NCBI GenBank assembly: GCA_963920685.1
Contig: OY987329.1
Coordinates: forward strand, 65,758,024 to 65,822,023
DNA length: 64,000 nucleotides
Reading direction: 5' to 3'
DNA from: Polydrusus tereticollis
Taxonomy: Eukaryota > Arthropoda > Insecta > Coleoptera > Curculionidae
Shown: one piece after another, positions 1-9,768 of the stretch
How the letters are laid out: each line of letters begins with the position of its first letter
How positions within the stretch are numbered: position 1 is the stretch's first letter
Translations under genes and position numbers: made by a program
Notes under the pieces: model-generated
Told to the model about the DNA's origin: nothing
The model's database searches: none
What the model saw: the letters and a program-made list of their open reading frames with translations, nothing else

Positions 1-461
1 TGATAAGAAAATTTGTTTAAAAATTCAGCTTTCGTTGGAGAATACAGGATCTAAACAAATCTGTGTACCATAGAACATCTTAAAAATTGTCATAAAATTA
101 AAATATATATATATGTATTATGTTTAATTTGCATTAAGATGTGTTACTTACAACTTAAATGCACATACGTCGTTTTCTTTCTCAACATATTTTTACCAAA
201 TTAAATATACGCTAAATCGTTAGTAATGTTTATACATTTAAGATTTAAATTTTTTAATACAGCCACTTATATGTTTTTATATAGAAAACAAAATGATCAA
301 ACGCACAAGCCCATTAATATGTTTATTTAAAGCCCAATGTTGTAATACGTACAGGGTTATTTTTTATATTTGCGTACCCACCACAAGGGTTAATATAAGT
401 GACAGAAGAATACTTTAAATACAAAAGTTGCATACTTTTTCTCGTGTTATCTTCTGGACTT
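1..461. other. AT-rich stretch, nothing recognised
   Basis: Low-GC sequence without a long open frame, repeat array or RNA-like motif that I can support. It ends where the left inverted repeat of the degraded element at about 466-822 begins. Confidence 0.4.
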
Positions 462-465
462 GTTG

Positions 466-822
466 AGGCATTCCGCATACTTCAACGTAACATATTTGTC
501 GCTTGACGTTAAATTGACACATACAGTAAGGAATGGCCGGCTAATAGCCCTGACCTAAGTCGGTTAGATATTTTTCTGTGGGCATTTCTAAAAAATCAAA
601 TTTATTATGACATACCTTAAAATATACAGTTGTTGAGACAAAGGATTGAACAAGAAATATTTATGTTCAATACACATAAAATATTAGAAAAAGTGTCCAA
701 AGTCGTGGCGGATATCCAGAAAATAGAGTTTACTTCACTTCATATCATAAATTATAAAATATAAATTTCAATTTAAATTAAAGCCACAAATATGTCACGT
801 TGAACTATGCGGAACGCTTCGA
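466..822. mobile_element. degraded mariner-like element with inverted ends
   Basis: Two inverted arms of about 36 bp, near 468-505 and 783-822, match with a few differences; both contain TTCCGCATA followed by TTCAACGT and ACATATTTGT. Between them lies only the C-terminal end of a transposase, so this is a strongly deleted copy. No clear TA target duplication could be fixed at the outer edges. The length (about 360 bp) against roughly 1.5-2 kb for the family indicates loss of most of the coding region. Confidence 0.6.
531..757 (+). pseudogene. mariner-like transposase C-terminal remnant
   Basis: The frame beginning at 531 reads EWPANSPDLSRLDIFLWAFL, the conserved region around the third catalytic aspartate of Tc1/mariner (IS630 superfamily) transposases, usually written WPxRSPDLTPLDFFLWG. 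Catalytic D is present in LDIF. One stop codon interrupts the frame shortly afterwards (around 609), then helical sequence typical of the family's C terminus follows (LLRQRIEQEI, then KILEKV). The N-terminal DNA-binding part and the first two aspartates are missing. The piece lies between short inverted repeats, so it is the residue of one internally deleted element. Non-functional. Confidence 0.7.
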
Positions 823-1185
823 TGACTCGATTATCACCAGTTCAATTTATCAAAATTGTAAACTCAAACACATATTTCAAAAACGTCTGAACTAAATGTT
901 GACATGTTATATTTTTTGGAAATCAGGGGAAAAAGATCTTTTATACTGGTGGAAATTATATAGGGTGTTTCGTCGCTACGCTCGCGTTCGGAATCTTCCA
1001 CTCGGATCGAATTTTCATTCTAACCGAGTAGCAGACTATATTTTCTCCACGACCAAAAAGTACGAATAAAAACAAATAAAATCTGTACAAAGCAATTAGG
1101 TAAGTTATTTATTCGCAATATTCGTAATTTTAGGTGAAGTATTATCCAGTTCCATATCTGATTCATCCGATTTTTCACTAATTTT

Positions 1186-1467
1186 GTGACTTGCACTAAA
1201 ATTTGTCTGAAAATAATTATTACAACGCGGCCATTTTTATCTGACACTGACAGTTTCGAAATTCATGGCAACCTATGTCGTTTAGATCAATTACAGAATA
1301 TTCATTCCGTATCTTGTTATGGAATGAAAATACACGCAAAACGCATAAGAAGCAAGTGTTTCAGAATAAATATTCCAACTCAAGAGCGAGAATTTTTACA
1401 TTCTATTATCAAAAATGATTTTGGAATTATTGCATTCAGTAATGGTCGTGGAGAAACATATATATAG
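1186..1467 (+). pseudogene. unidentified 93-codon open frame
   Basis: I do not recognise this product. The frame ends at a TAG in a TATATATAG run and has a mixed hydrophobic and charged composition that looks protein-like (for example CYGMKIHAKRIRSKCFRINI). A conflicting frame on the other strand, at about 1105-1240, is acidic near its end (SEKSDESDMELD), so either strand could have been coding. A TATAGGGTGTTTCGTCGC motif at 960-977 resembles the left end of a mariner-like element, so this may be part of an unclassified transposon. No splice signals or promoter were identified. Confidence 0.25.
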
Positions 1468-1810
1468 TATCGCTAAACACTCGAGTTTTGAATATGTTTT
1501 TTCTCTATTTTGGTTTTACAACAGGGCTGTTTCGATACCGTATTCAGTATCGTAATAGACTTTTTATGAAACCGTTGTTTCTTTATTTTTTATTTGGTAA
1601 TGAGGGTATTTATCAAATATTTTATTCTGTTGACGTATAGTATGGCAACTTTAGACCAATAAAGTCTCCTTTTTAGTCATGTATGTTTGATTGCATAAAC
1701 ACGATTAATAAAATTATTTTGTTGAAAAGAGAAGACAAGGCGCTTTGATATTATAATCAGCATAAAATGTAGTAAATGAAGATGTTTTATTAAATATAAA
1801 TGCGAGAAAT

Positions 1811-1993
1811 GTCGACTTCGGTGGTTCGGTGGGAGCGATTTCGTCCGGCAATATAGAGGTCCCGGGTTCGAATCCTGGCTTGGACATGGACGTTTTTAAG
1901 TGTTTGCTAAATATTATATTGGAAAATTATATATATGATCAATAAAGCGATTGACTGAATGGCTGAACAGCCAAAGCCAACTTAAAAAAAAAA
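1811..1993 (+). mobile_element. tRNA-derived SINE
   Basis: An RNA polymerase III A-box-like motif, TGGTTCGGTGG, is at 1822-1832. A canonical B box, GGTTCGAATCC, is at 1865-1875, and the 32-bp gap is normal for a tRNA head. The tRNA-like part does not fold into a full cloverleaf: there is no acceptor stem and no CCA end. It runs on into about 100 bp of unrelated AT-rich body and ends in a run of ten A at 1984-1993. This is the layout of a tRNA-derived SINE, which moves using enzymes of a LINE partner. Family name and target duplication were not determined. Confidence 0.7.
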
Positions 1994-1999
1994 TACGAG

Positions 2000-2835
2000 A
2001 AATAATGCAAGTCAGCAGTTCAATCAGGGCTGCGTCAAAACTCGACTCTTAAAAAAATGAGTTAAGGACTCGCAGTGTTGGTGGATTTAATCCAAAGTGA
2101 TCGACCTGGTCTGAGAATTCTTCAAAGATATTTCGTCATTGCCTTCGCCAAAGGACGTATCTGAACCTACTATACTTTTAAAACAACATTGAATTCTTTT
2201 TAGGCGTATGGTAAGGATAATATTCTAATCTTGATTTCTAAGAGGCGTAAGTGAATAATCAACCTACCTTCCCTTTTAAATTTTTGAAAGTATCTCCGCT
2301 TCTTTACGTGAAACCATGGACAGAACCACAGAAAATATAGCTACGCAACACTTTCTGTGACAGAAAGAAGGAGATTTTACCCACAGCCTAATTTTTCGTG
2401 CTATAAAAAAATCTGGAGATTTGATGATACCCAGCCAATGATTATAAAATGATGGCGCTTCTCAGGAATTTGCCTGGCCAGTAATAGTAGAATTCGCAAT
2501 TGGGAAAAACGAGCCTATGAAACTTTTTTTTAAAACAAGTCATTTGAGAACTGAGTATGAGTATAGATCCATTTCAGTAAAACGCCAAACATCATCTGCT
2601 TTCAATTCAAATATTCCATGCTTGTACAATGCTCCACCTCCAGTTAGGGCTACACAATATCATGACTTAATGTCATTATGTACAGGTCAGTGGTTCAATT
2701 ACCTAAACATAAGGAACTTTACCGTTCTTTACCTTATTAACGGATGTTTCATAATGCTTACACTCCTTAATGCGTTCATTTTGTTATTTTGTGTTAGTTT
2801 CTCAAAAATAAAGTTCGATTAGTTGTAGAGCTTTA
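2000..2835 (+). other. unassigned stretch with a possible gene fragment (2517-2690)
   Basis: An open frame from 2517 contains NAPPPVRATQYHDLMSLC and is followed at about 2692 by GGTCAGTGG, which resembles a splice donor. The motif vaguely recalls repetitive insect proteins with a 'KYxDLMxLC' segment, but I cannot name the family. A 25-bp segment (2326-2350) recurs with one mismatch at 12958-12982, which suggests that part of this stretch is a dispersed repeat. Confidence 0.25.
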
Positions 2836-3268
2836 TACAGGGTGTTTCAGAAGTACGGTACGTAACTTAAGGAGGTAATTTCTTATGATATTCTAGGAGA
2901 AAAAGTTCATATGAAGGGTTGCCCGTTCTTGATATACAGGGTGTTAAAATTTAAAAAAAAAATCGTTTTTTTTTATAATTTTTTTAAGCATCGTTTTCCC
3001 GATTTTGTTAAAATTTGGTACCATTATTCATAATGATAAGGAGCTTAATTAGCCTCAACTAGATTAAATTCATTAAGTCCAGTGGCATCCCGGGGTGCAC
3101 CTACACGAATATTATTGACAAAAACATGTAAGCCACTGAATTTTTTCTAATTTTCATATTTTGTTTTCCGATTTACCAACTACTAGTACAACTTCTTTGT
3201 TCCCAGAATTGTTTTCGTATCTTGCTTCGTTTTCGAGAGAATAACTAAAAACCACTTTATTGCATGTA

Positions 3269-3711
3269 CAGGGTCTTCCAACGAGGACTGAACAGGGGCT
3301 CATTTTTGAGATTCCTTGTATTTAAAGAAAAATCCAAAATAGCCAATCGATGTACTTTTTCCTGCAGAATTCAAAAATTTATTTTAACCAGAAACAAAAG
3401 AGTTACGCTATGGATAAGGTGTTTTTTAAATGGAACATAGCTTTTTTTATACGATTTTTGGAACGAGTGATTTTTTTTTTGTCCGTTCTGATTAAAATAT
3501 TTAATATTGTGACAGCTATTATTATTAAATTTTAATGTTTTATCCAGTATAATTTAACTTTAACCTGTTTGAAACATACACTAGGTAATAAAGGTATAAT
3601 TACCTTTGAATCCTTCAAAGTCAAAAAATTTGACAAATTTACTATAATTTTTCTTTAAATACAAGGAAGCTCAAAAATGAGCCCCTGTTCAGTCCTCGTT
3701 GGAAGACCCTG
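3269..3711. mobile_element. nested TIR element (MITE-like), 443 bp
   Basis: Starts CAGGGTCTTCCAACGAGGAC and ends with its exact reverse complement; the ~65-bp arms differ at about one position. TA flanks both ends (3267-3268 and 3712-3713). There is no transposase inside, only AT-rich filler, so it must have moved using another element's enzyme. It interrupts the larger mariner-like element next to the inner edge of that element's left arm and is therefore younger. Confidence 0.85.
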
Positions 3712-3795
3712 TACAAAAAAATACCTATGTATTTCAAAGTTAATTAAAATATGAGGTGAAGGTAAGTTTAATGTTTTGTCAATAACCAGTCAAAA

Positions 3796-4294
3796 ATGAA
3801 TAACTTTACCCAGACTGAAATGGCCCAGATGCATTTCAATTATGGCCTAGCAAATGGAAATGCTGAAGAAGCTCGGCGAATTAATCAGGAAGGTTATCCA
3901 AACAGAGTACTGCCATGTGACAAAACATTTAGACAGCTCCATGCAAGATTGAGTGAGACTGGGAGCTTTAAATCTAGTACTGAACTTCCTAGTGGCTCGT
4001 CAATACCTCGACAACACTTTTCCTAATTGCTGGATTGGACACGTAGGTCCCCAAGGTTGGCCAGCTCGCAGTCCAGACTTGAATCCTCTAGGCTATTATT
4101 TATGAGGTCACCTGAAGTTTCTTATATACAAGACGCCTGTACTAGATGAAAACGACTTAAGAATTTAAATTATTGAAACTTGCAATGCGATACGAAATAA
4201 TGCAGGCATTTTTGAACGTGTAAGAGAATCAATGGTGAGACGATTGCAATCGTGCATTCTATCAGAAGGTGGCCATTTTCAACATTTGCTTTGA
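3796..4294 (+). pseudogene. mariner-like transposase, middle deleted
   Basis: The N-terminal 60 residues (MNNFTQTEMAQMHFNYGLAN, later FRQLHARLSETGSF) are the helix-turn-helix DNA-binding domain of this insect mariner-like family. At about 4027 the sequence jumps to the C-terminal third: GWPARSPDLNPLGYYL, ending GGHFQHLL and a TGA at 4292-4294. Both N-terminal catalytic aspartates are lost, and the third (LDF in relatives) reads LGYY here. Further stops occur in the C-terminal part (around 4105 and 4170). About 165 codons remain of roughly 340-350. Non-functional; it lies between the element's long inverted repeats. Confidence 0.8.
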
Positions 4295-5039
4295 TTAACT
4301 GTTGCATTTTTTTTGTATCGTTATTTAAAAGAATAATTTTATTTTTAATTAACTTTGAAATACCATACATACATAGGATTTTTTTTGCACATGCAATAAA
4401 GTGGTTTTTATTCTTTCTCTCGAAAACGAAGCACGATACAAAAACAATTCAGGGGAAAAAAAAGTTGTATTATTAGTTGGTAAATACGAGAAAAAATATC
4501 AAAATTAGAAAAGTCAGTGGGGTGCACTCTTCTGTCAATAATATTCGTTATGATGCTTCCTGAGACGCCACTGGACTTTTTAATTAATTTAATCTAGTTA
4601 GGGTTAATTAAGCCCCTTATCATTATGAATAACGGTAGGTACTAAATTTCAATATAATTGGGAAAAGGATATTTAAAAATTTATAAGAGAACCGATTTCT
4701 TTAAAAAAAAACTTTAACACCCTGTATATTAAAAACGGGACAACTCCGGCCACATCTTCATATGAACTCTTTCTCTTAAAATATCATAAGGAATCACCCC
4801 CTTAAGTTACGTACCGTATTTATACAACCCGTATGTTATTTTTGCAAGCTAAACAAAACCTAGGTACCTTATACCATAATTGAAGCAATATTTAAAGGGC
4901 TTAACTGATGTTATGTAAAAATGTCACCATCAGGCCTATCTGAATAAAAAGGACAATATGGCGGCCACATACTGCCATTATGAAATTTTTTTTACTAAAA
5001 TAATAATGAAAACCCTCGGGTCAAGAGTAGGGGTGGGCA

Positions 5040-5345
5040 AAATAATCGATTAATCGATATATAATCGATTAATCGATTTTTCGATTTGAGAAAAATTTTA
5101 ATCGATTAATCGATTGTTCGATAAATCGATTTTCCGATTAATCGATTTTTCAATTAATCGATTTTCCGATTAATCTATTTTCCGATTAATCGATTTTCCA
5201 ATTAATCGATTTTTCGATTTTCCGATTAATCGATTTTTCGATTAATCGATTTTCCGATTAATCGATTTTTCGATTAATCGATTTTCCGATTAATCGATTT
5301 TCCGATTAATCGATTTTCCAATTAATCGATTTTCCGATTTTCTGA
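5040..5345 (+). repeat. 16-bp tandem array of AATCGATT motifs
   Basis: Head-to-tail repeats of a unit close to TTAATCGATTTTCCGA, with small variants (TTTTTCGA, TTTTCCAA). Each unit contains the palindrome AATCGATT. This is the left subterminal array of the hAT element. Subterminal repeats are the usual transposase binding sites in hAT elements; that role is inferred here. Confidence 0.85.
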
Positions 5346-5520
5346 TTAGTCGATTGTAAAATCGAGTGTTAATAAATTTTTACCCGATAATCGAAAATAT
5401 AAATTATTATGTTATTAAATGATTTTGAAGTTGCTGGTGAAATATTAATTAATATACTGCACAATTAATTATTACTCTATACAATAACAGTTACGTGTAC
5501 TGCGCCCGTATTTCTACTAG

Positions 5521-5960
5521 TATACAGGGTGTTAATTAATGGTATGCAGATATTTTAGGGGGTGATAGTACTCGTCAAAATAAGAAAAAAATGCAAATAT
5601 ATGCATGGTCTAAAACACGTTATTTTCGTTATACAGGGTGGCAAACTTTCAATTTTTTTTCTCGTATCTTGCGTTTTCTCTCTTATATTCTCTGATAATT
5701 GTTTCAAATTTAGAACAACAACCATTTTTTAGAATCTCTACAATAAAGTATCAAAATTGTTGGTCGCAGTATACAGGGTGTTACATTTTCTTGAATCGGC
5801 TACAATTTTATCTTTCAGAACTTTTTTTGGGGCTCCCTGTATGAATTCCGGTATGAAATTTGAACTCTCTCTTCCCTTGTTTAGCGTTCTGGTCTCTTGT
5901 ACTATTCTCGTATCTGTGACCGTTTTCGATTTATTTGCAAAAATAGCCATCGATGGAAAT
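5521..5960 (+). mobile_element. mariner-end-like insert inside the hAT element
   Basis: TATACAGGGTG occurs three times (near 5522, 5633 and 5770) and CTCCCTGTATG once near 5831. These are the terminal motifs of the mariner-like elements elsewhere in the window. There is no transposase. The stretch looks like stacked or truncated mariner termini that entered the hAT element. Exact boundaries could not be set. Confidence 0.45.
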
Positions 5961-6232
5961 TAAGTGTAGGCGAAATAGCGCAATAAAAATAAAAATAATT
6001 ACTTAGAATATATACAAATAAAAACAGCTTTTTACTCTGCTCGATACATCGATTAATCGAAATAATCGATTAATCGAAATAATCGATTAATCGAAATAAT
6101 CGATTAATCGAGATAATCGATTAATCGAAATAATCGATTTTCCGATTAATCGATTAAATCGAAATTATCGATTATTTTTCATAATCGATAATCGATTATA
6201 ACTTTTGATAATCGCCCACCCCTAGTCAAGAG

Positions 6233-6725
6233 CAGAACGTTAAAAACCCAATCAGTTTTAGGGTAATTACCCTTTACGCGAACTTTGACGTTTCATCAAA
6301 ATCTCTAAACTGCTCTACTGAAAAATTCGAAATATTCAGATACAACCATTAGCTACGGGAATGACGACTTGTGTGCAATTAAGAAACTAAAAATTTATTT
6401 CGAAAAACATCTAAAGATACTATATTGCGAAGTTGAGGCCTAGCTTGAGTTTCAGGTTAAGGATTCGATCATCAGTTTCTACCAAACTGTATAATATTCT
6501 TTGATTTAGTAGTAAATGATTACATCGATTACCGGTACACGACGAACGATAGTCGGCCCCAGTAATCAATGACAGTTATTAAATAGTTTGTATTTTTCGA
6601 GGAAAAATAATTCTTACTGGTTCACTTACGCTAATAAAGTATGACTTTATTAACAATAAACAATAATACAGGATATCGATACGTTTCTTACATTAATTAG
6701 TTGAAATGAAATTATATCATGTATA
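6233..6725. other. spacer between two hAT elements, nothing recognised
   Basis: AT-rich sequence with no open frame, repeat or RNA motif that I can support. Confidence 0.4.
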
Positions 6726-7284
6726 ATTACGACTAGAGGTGTGTAGTTCGGGAATGAACTAGTTCAAAAAATTAAATCTGATAACTGCACTTAAAGATTC
6801 AATCAGTAATTCTTTAAAGATTGAATTAACGCGAACTAAAACTTTGTAGGTACTATACGCAAAACCCGAACGAGAGCGAGGCGACCGTGAAGCAGATCCT
6901 GAACTACCCGGAGCCTGGAGACCGACCGATGGTGTCGGCTGTCGGACAGGTGGACTGCTGCCTCACGTACAAGATAGTATGAGATATGACAATATCAAAT
7001 ATGTATATACCGCTCATTCGATGCGCCGTGGCTAAAGACAAAATTTGTCATATTTATTGAGACTTTCAAAGAGTAAAGAACGGTCCACGATTTATATTTT
7101 ATATTTATAATTTGAAATATTTCCCTTGTACCATATTTCTTTTGCTTCACGGTACGTGTGCGAGTATAAATCAGTGACCTAAATGAACTAAACGAACTAA
7201 TTGTTTGTACTATTCACTTTATTAAACGAGATCGAAAGATTGAAATCGGCAAAGTGAACTAAACTTCTCAGCACTAATTACGAC
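6726..7284. mobile_element. hAT-type element carrying an exon-like segment
   Basis: The element is 6734-7276. It is bounded by an exact 8-bp duplication, ATTACGAC (6726-6733 and 7277-7284). Ends are TAGAGGTGTGTAGTTC on the left and, read inward on the other strand, TAGTGCTGAGAAGTTTAGTT, so the inverted repeat is imperfect. Several GAACTA motifs lie near both ends, typical of hAT subterminal repeats. Only 543 bp long and without transposase. Its middle is a GC-rich segment (6850-6976) unlike the rest, which suggests capture of host sequence. Confidence 0.8.
6850..6976 (+). CDS. exon-like segment captured in a hAT element
   Basis: A 127-bp GC-rich block is open in one frame, with most third codon positions G or C. 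It is preceded by TTTGTAG (possible acceptor) and followed by GTATGA (possible donor). The frame reads YYTQNPNESEATVKQILNYP and later VDCCLTYK. I do not recognise the protein. Codon use is strikingly unlike the AT-rich surroundings, which is the main reason to call it coding-derived. It lies inside a non-autonomous hAT element, so it is most likely a copied fragment of a host exon and not a working exon at this site. Confidence 0.45.
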
Positions 7285-7639
7285 TATTACGAGATGGATA
7301 TGTATATTGTACATTTTTCATGGTGTACCACTTGCCAGAATCATAGATATGAACTAGTTAATCAATATAGTGCTGTCATGTCGATTACTAAGACAAATTA
7401 TGTTGACCACTGGACCAACTCTGTCGATCACCGGGACATACGGGTTTAGAATCATACCTCATTTTTTTTCTATCATTTTAAACAAATTACAATCGAAAAC
7501 TGGTTGTGTTATTGACTGAGTGAAATAGGAAACTCAAATTCTAGCTTAGCCTGTTCACCACTGAGACATTTACCTTATTTATCAGACATGTTAACATACC
7601 TATATTATCAAAACAGGGAACAGGTGGGCTCCCTCGTTA
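7285..7639. other. unassigned AT-rich stretch
   Basis: No coding frame or transposon end was found between the hAT target duplication and the GC-rich patch that follows. Confidence 0.35.
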
Positions 7640-7870
7640 TTTCATCAGAAAATCCTGGACTTTAAGGATACATTTCCTCGCCGGCCACGCTAGCTCGTTT
7701 AGTGGCAAAAAGGGCCTCGCGTGACCGATGCTCATTCCCGTGACAGGGCGTCGCGTCGATGCCGTCCCGTCTCGACGGCACCGAGACCGTGTTCCTGAAA
7801 GTTACAGTGCCATCCCCGCCGTATACCGGCACAGATTTGCGTCGGCATTTCGTTAAGCGTGCCAAGTATT
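7640..7870 (-). other. GC-rich patch, possibly an exon of an unknown gene
   Basis: About 230 bp of CpG-rich sequence in an AT-rich neighbourhood. The minus strand is open for 67 codons (7662-7865), including the segment GGDGTVTFRNTVSVPSRR, with mostly G or C at third positions. The plus strand also has an open frame (about 7734-7935) with segments such as ETVFLKVTVPSPPYTGTDLR. I cannot tell which strand, if either, is coding. No strong splice site is visible at the edges. It could be a host exon, a captured gene fragment or a CpG-rich regulatory patch. Confidence 0.3.
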
Positions 7871-9630
7871 GGAATTTACGAGCCTCATGCTATGGAAAAC
7901 AATTTTATTACACGGTATCCTTTTACTACTAAATGGAAAAACATATTATCGTTGAGTTATGTGTTTTCATGTACGGTGCTTCCTTGGTGTTTCCCTTTGA
8001 TATAATAAATTGCTTGTTTGGCCTTGGAAGGAAACGAAGTATCGTCTTGCGATTGCACCGGGGAGATATCGTATTCGGATGAAAATAACTATGGAGAGCA
8101 CGATATTCGTGAATAATTATTATATACTGAGAAAAAAATAGATGCACTATGCACAATATAATCCATATCAGCTGAAAATACTTGACAATGTTTAGAAACT
8201 AGTATTTTTTATTCACAAACATTTAGACTGCATACTTAATTCGTTAATGACGACTTTGAATTTCAATTTCTAAAGAAACAATTTAAATGTGTTTATATTG
8301 AAAATCGACGTGACTTCTGCGGGTATTTTCTTTCTTTACGCGGCATTTTTCAACCCTGAGTGTATTTAATTTTTTTGCTTCTTTTGTCCCAACAAAAAAG
8401 TCTATAAAATAATATGGCGTGAGTCGTTGTTATATATCGATGTTCAAATTATTGGGTTTTTGGTAAAGCTAAAACTTCCTCAAATATATGTCTCCGAGTA
8501 TGTTGCCAATGCTCTACACCTACAGCATCTGAAATTGTAGCGTGACTTCTCTGCAAGGTACAAAGAACAACTAATACAAATAACTAATAAAATATTTAGA
8601 TATTCTTCTGCTCCGCCCGTGCGTAGCTTAATATTGAAGGCTTTCTGGGAGATGGATCTAGGTAGTTGATTTTCAATTAATTTCACTATTTGAACTATAT
8701 TATGTTCTTTAACGTCCTATAATTCTATAGTCTTTAAAACGGGTGGTCACAATATGCATGGGAGCGGTTTTTCTTGGGTCAGGTTAGTTACATTATACTT
8801 TTCATCACAACAGTCTTTTGTATCTCTATCTAAAGGCAATATTGCACGGTTTACTATGGCTGGAAACTTTAATGAATCATCACGGTAAACAATTTAAACA
8901 ACACAAAACTGAATCGTTCATTTTGAGTGTACCTACGTCCGCAATGGAAAGTTCTAGGAGCGCAAATCTTTTCAATTTTGCCGTTAATCGTTCATGACGG
9001 ATGACTGCTAAGGTGAAGATATATTAACAGAACAAAATGAAAGAAACAATTCACTATGCGTGTTTTCGTGTGGTAAAGCATCTCATCATTGTATTTTGTT
9101 TTGTATTACTGGGCAAATCATTTTAAGAGGCTTAAGAAATCTACCGTCGCTCATTCGAAGATCATTGGTAAATTAATAAGAATCTTCTATCACCAATTCT
9201 TTTAATAGAGTGTTTGAAGCTCTTACATTGTTTCCTCTCAATATTCAAGGCCTCACCCACCAATATTGATGTTTCTTTTCTCCTTTTTTATTGGTTGGTC
9301 GATTGAATGCTCACAAATTAAAGAAATTTTCTTGTCTTGACGACATTTCAAAAGGATGTGAATTTTCATTTTTGTTTTACTTACTATACAACATGTAAAT
9401 ATGCATATCTATTTACTTTTGCTACTTCAACCAAAGCGATTCACTTTGGATGAAATCTGTACTATCACCCTAACTCAAAATTAAATCTGTTTTTATCTTT
9501 CTATAAAAAACTTTTATTTTTTTTGTTTCCTTGCCTTGTTATCGTACACTAAAAAAATATCTCTCCTTGCTCCAAGACATTAAATAATAAATGCATGAGA
9601 TTAATATAATTTATATTCCCGAGACTATCT
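7871..9630. other. unassigned AT-rich stretch
   Basis: No coding region, transposon terminus or structured RNA that I can support. Short open frames here have no family signature. Confidence 0.35.
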
Positions 9631-9638
9631 AAATAATA

Positions 9639-9768
9639 GTATATTATTAACGAAGGTTTAGACAGCCATCATTATTGCCCGAGCGGCGAGTTTAAATCAC
9701 GAGGAGCGAAGCGACGAGGGATTTAAGACGCGAGGGCTATAAGCTGTCTAAACCGTGGTTAATATATT
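9639..9768. repeat. CpG-rich foldback palindrome
   Basis: Inverted arms of about 28 bp (9639-9666 and 9736-9768), both carrying GGTTTAGACAGC, flank a CpG-rich core with GCCCGAGCGGCGAG on one side and GACGCGAGGGC on the other. The core contains GAGGAGCGAAGCGACGAGGG. Similar palindromic CpG-rich blocks occur at about 14353-14483 and 63150-63275, so this may be a dispersed foldback family. Confidence 0.5.

Larger units (their letters stand above)
2838..4831 (+). mobile_element. internally deleted mariner-like element with ~430-bp TIRs
   Basis: The left end CAGGGTGTTTCAGAAGTACG and the right end (reverse complement of CGTACCGTATTTATACAACCCG) are flanked by TA (2836-2837 and 4832-4833), the target site of Tc1/mariner elements. 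The inverted arms extend about 430 bp: 2838-3266 matches 4377-4831, including the CCAGTGGC and AAAGTGG segments. Inside is a transposase with its middle removed (3796-4294). A second TIR element (3269-3711) sits within it. About 2.0 kb including the nested insert. Confidence 0.85.
5020..6232. mobile_element. hAT-type non-autonomous element with AATCGATT arrays
   Basis: The element proper is 5028-6224. It starts TAGGGGTGGGC and ends GCCCACCCCTA, a perfect 11-bp inverted repeat. It is flanked by an exact 8-bp target duplication, GTCAAGAG (5020-5027 and 6225-6232), as expected for hAT transposition. Both arms are dense arrays of AATCGATT motifs: about 300 bp with a 16-bp period on the left (5040-5345) and about 130 bp on the right (6045-6190). 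No hAT transposase is present, so it is non-autonomous. The centre (about 5520-5960) looks like a different, mariner-type insert. Confidence 0.88.

Noticed and set aside
1811..1890. tRNA gene
   Set aside because: A- and B-box motifs are present but there is no acceptor stem or cloverleaf, and an AT-rich body with poly-A tail follows; called a SINE.
5040..5345. CRISPR-like regular repeats
   Set aside because: Units are head-to-tail without spacers, lie within a hAT element with target duplication, and the genome is eukaryotic.
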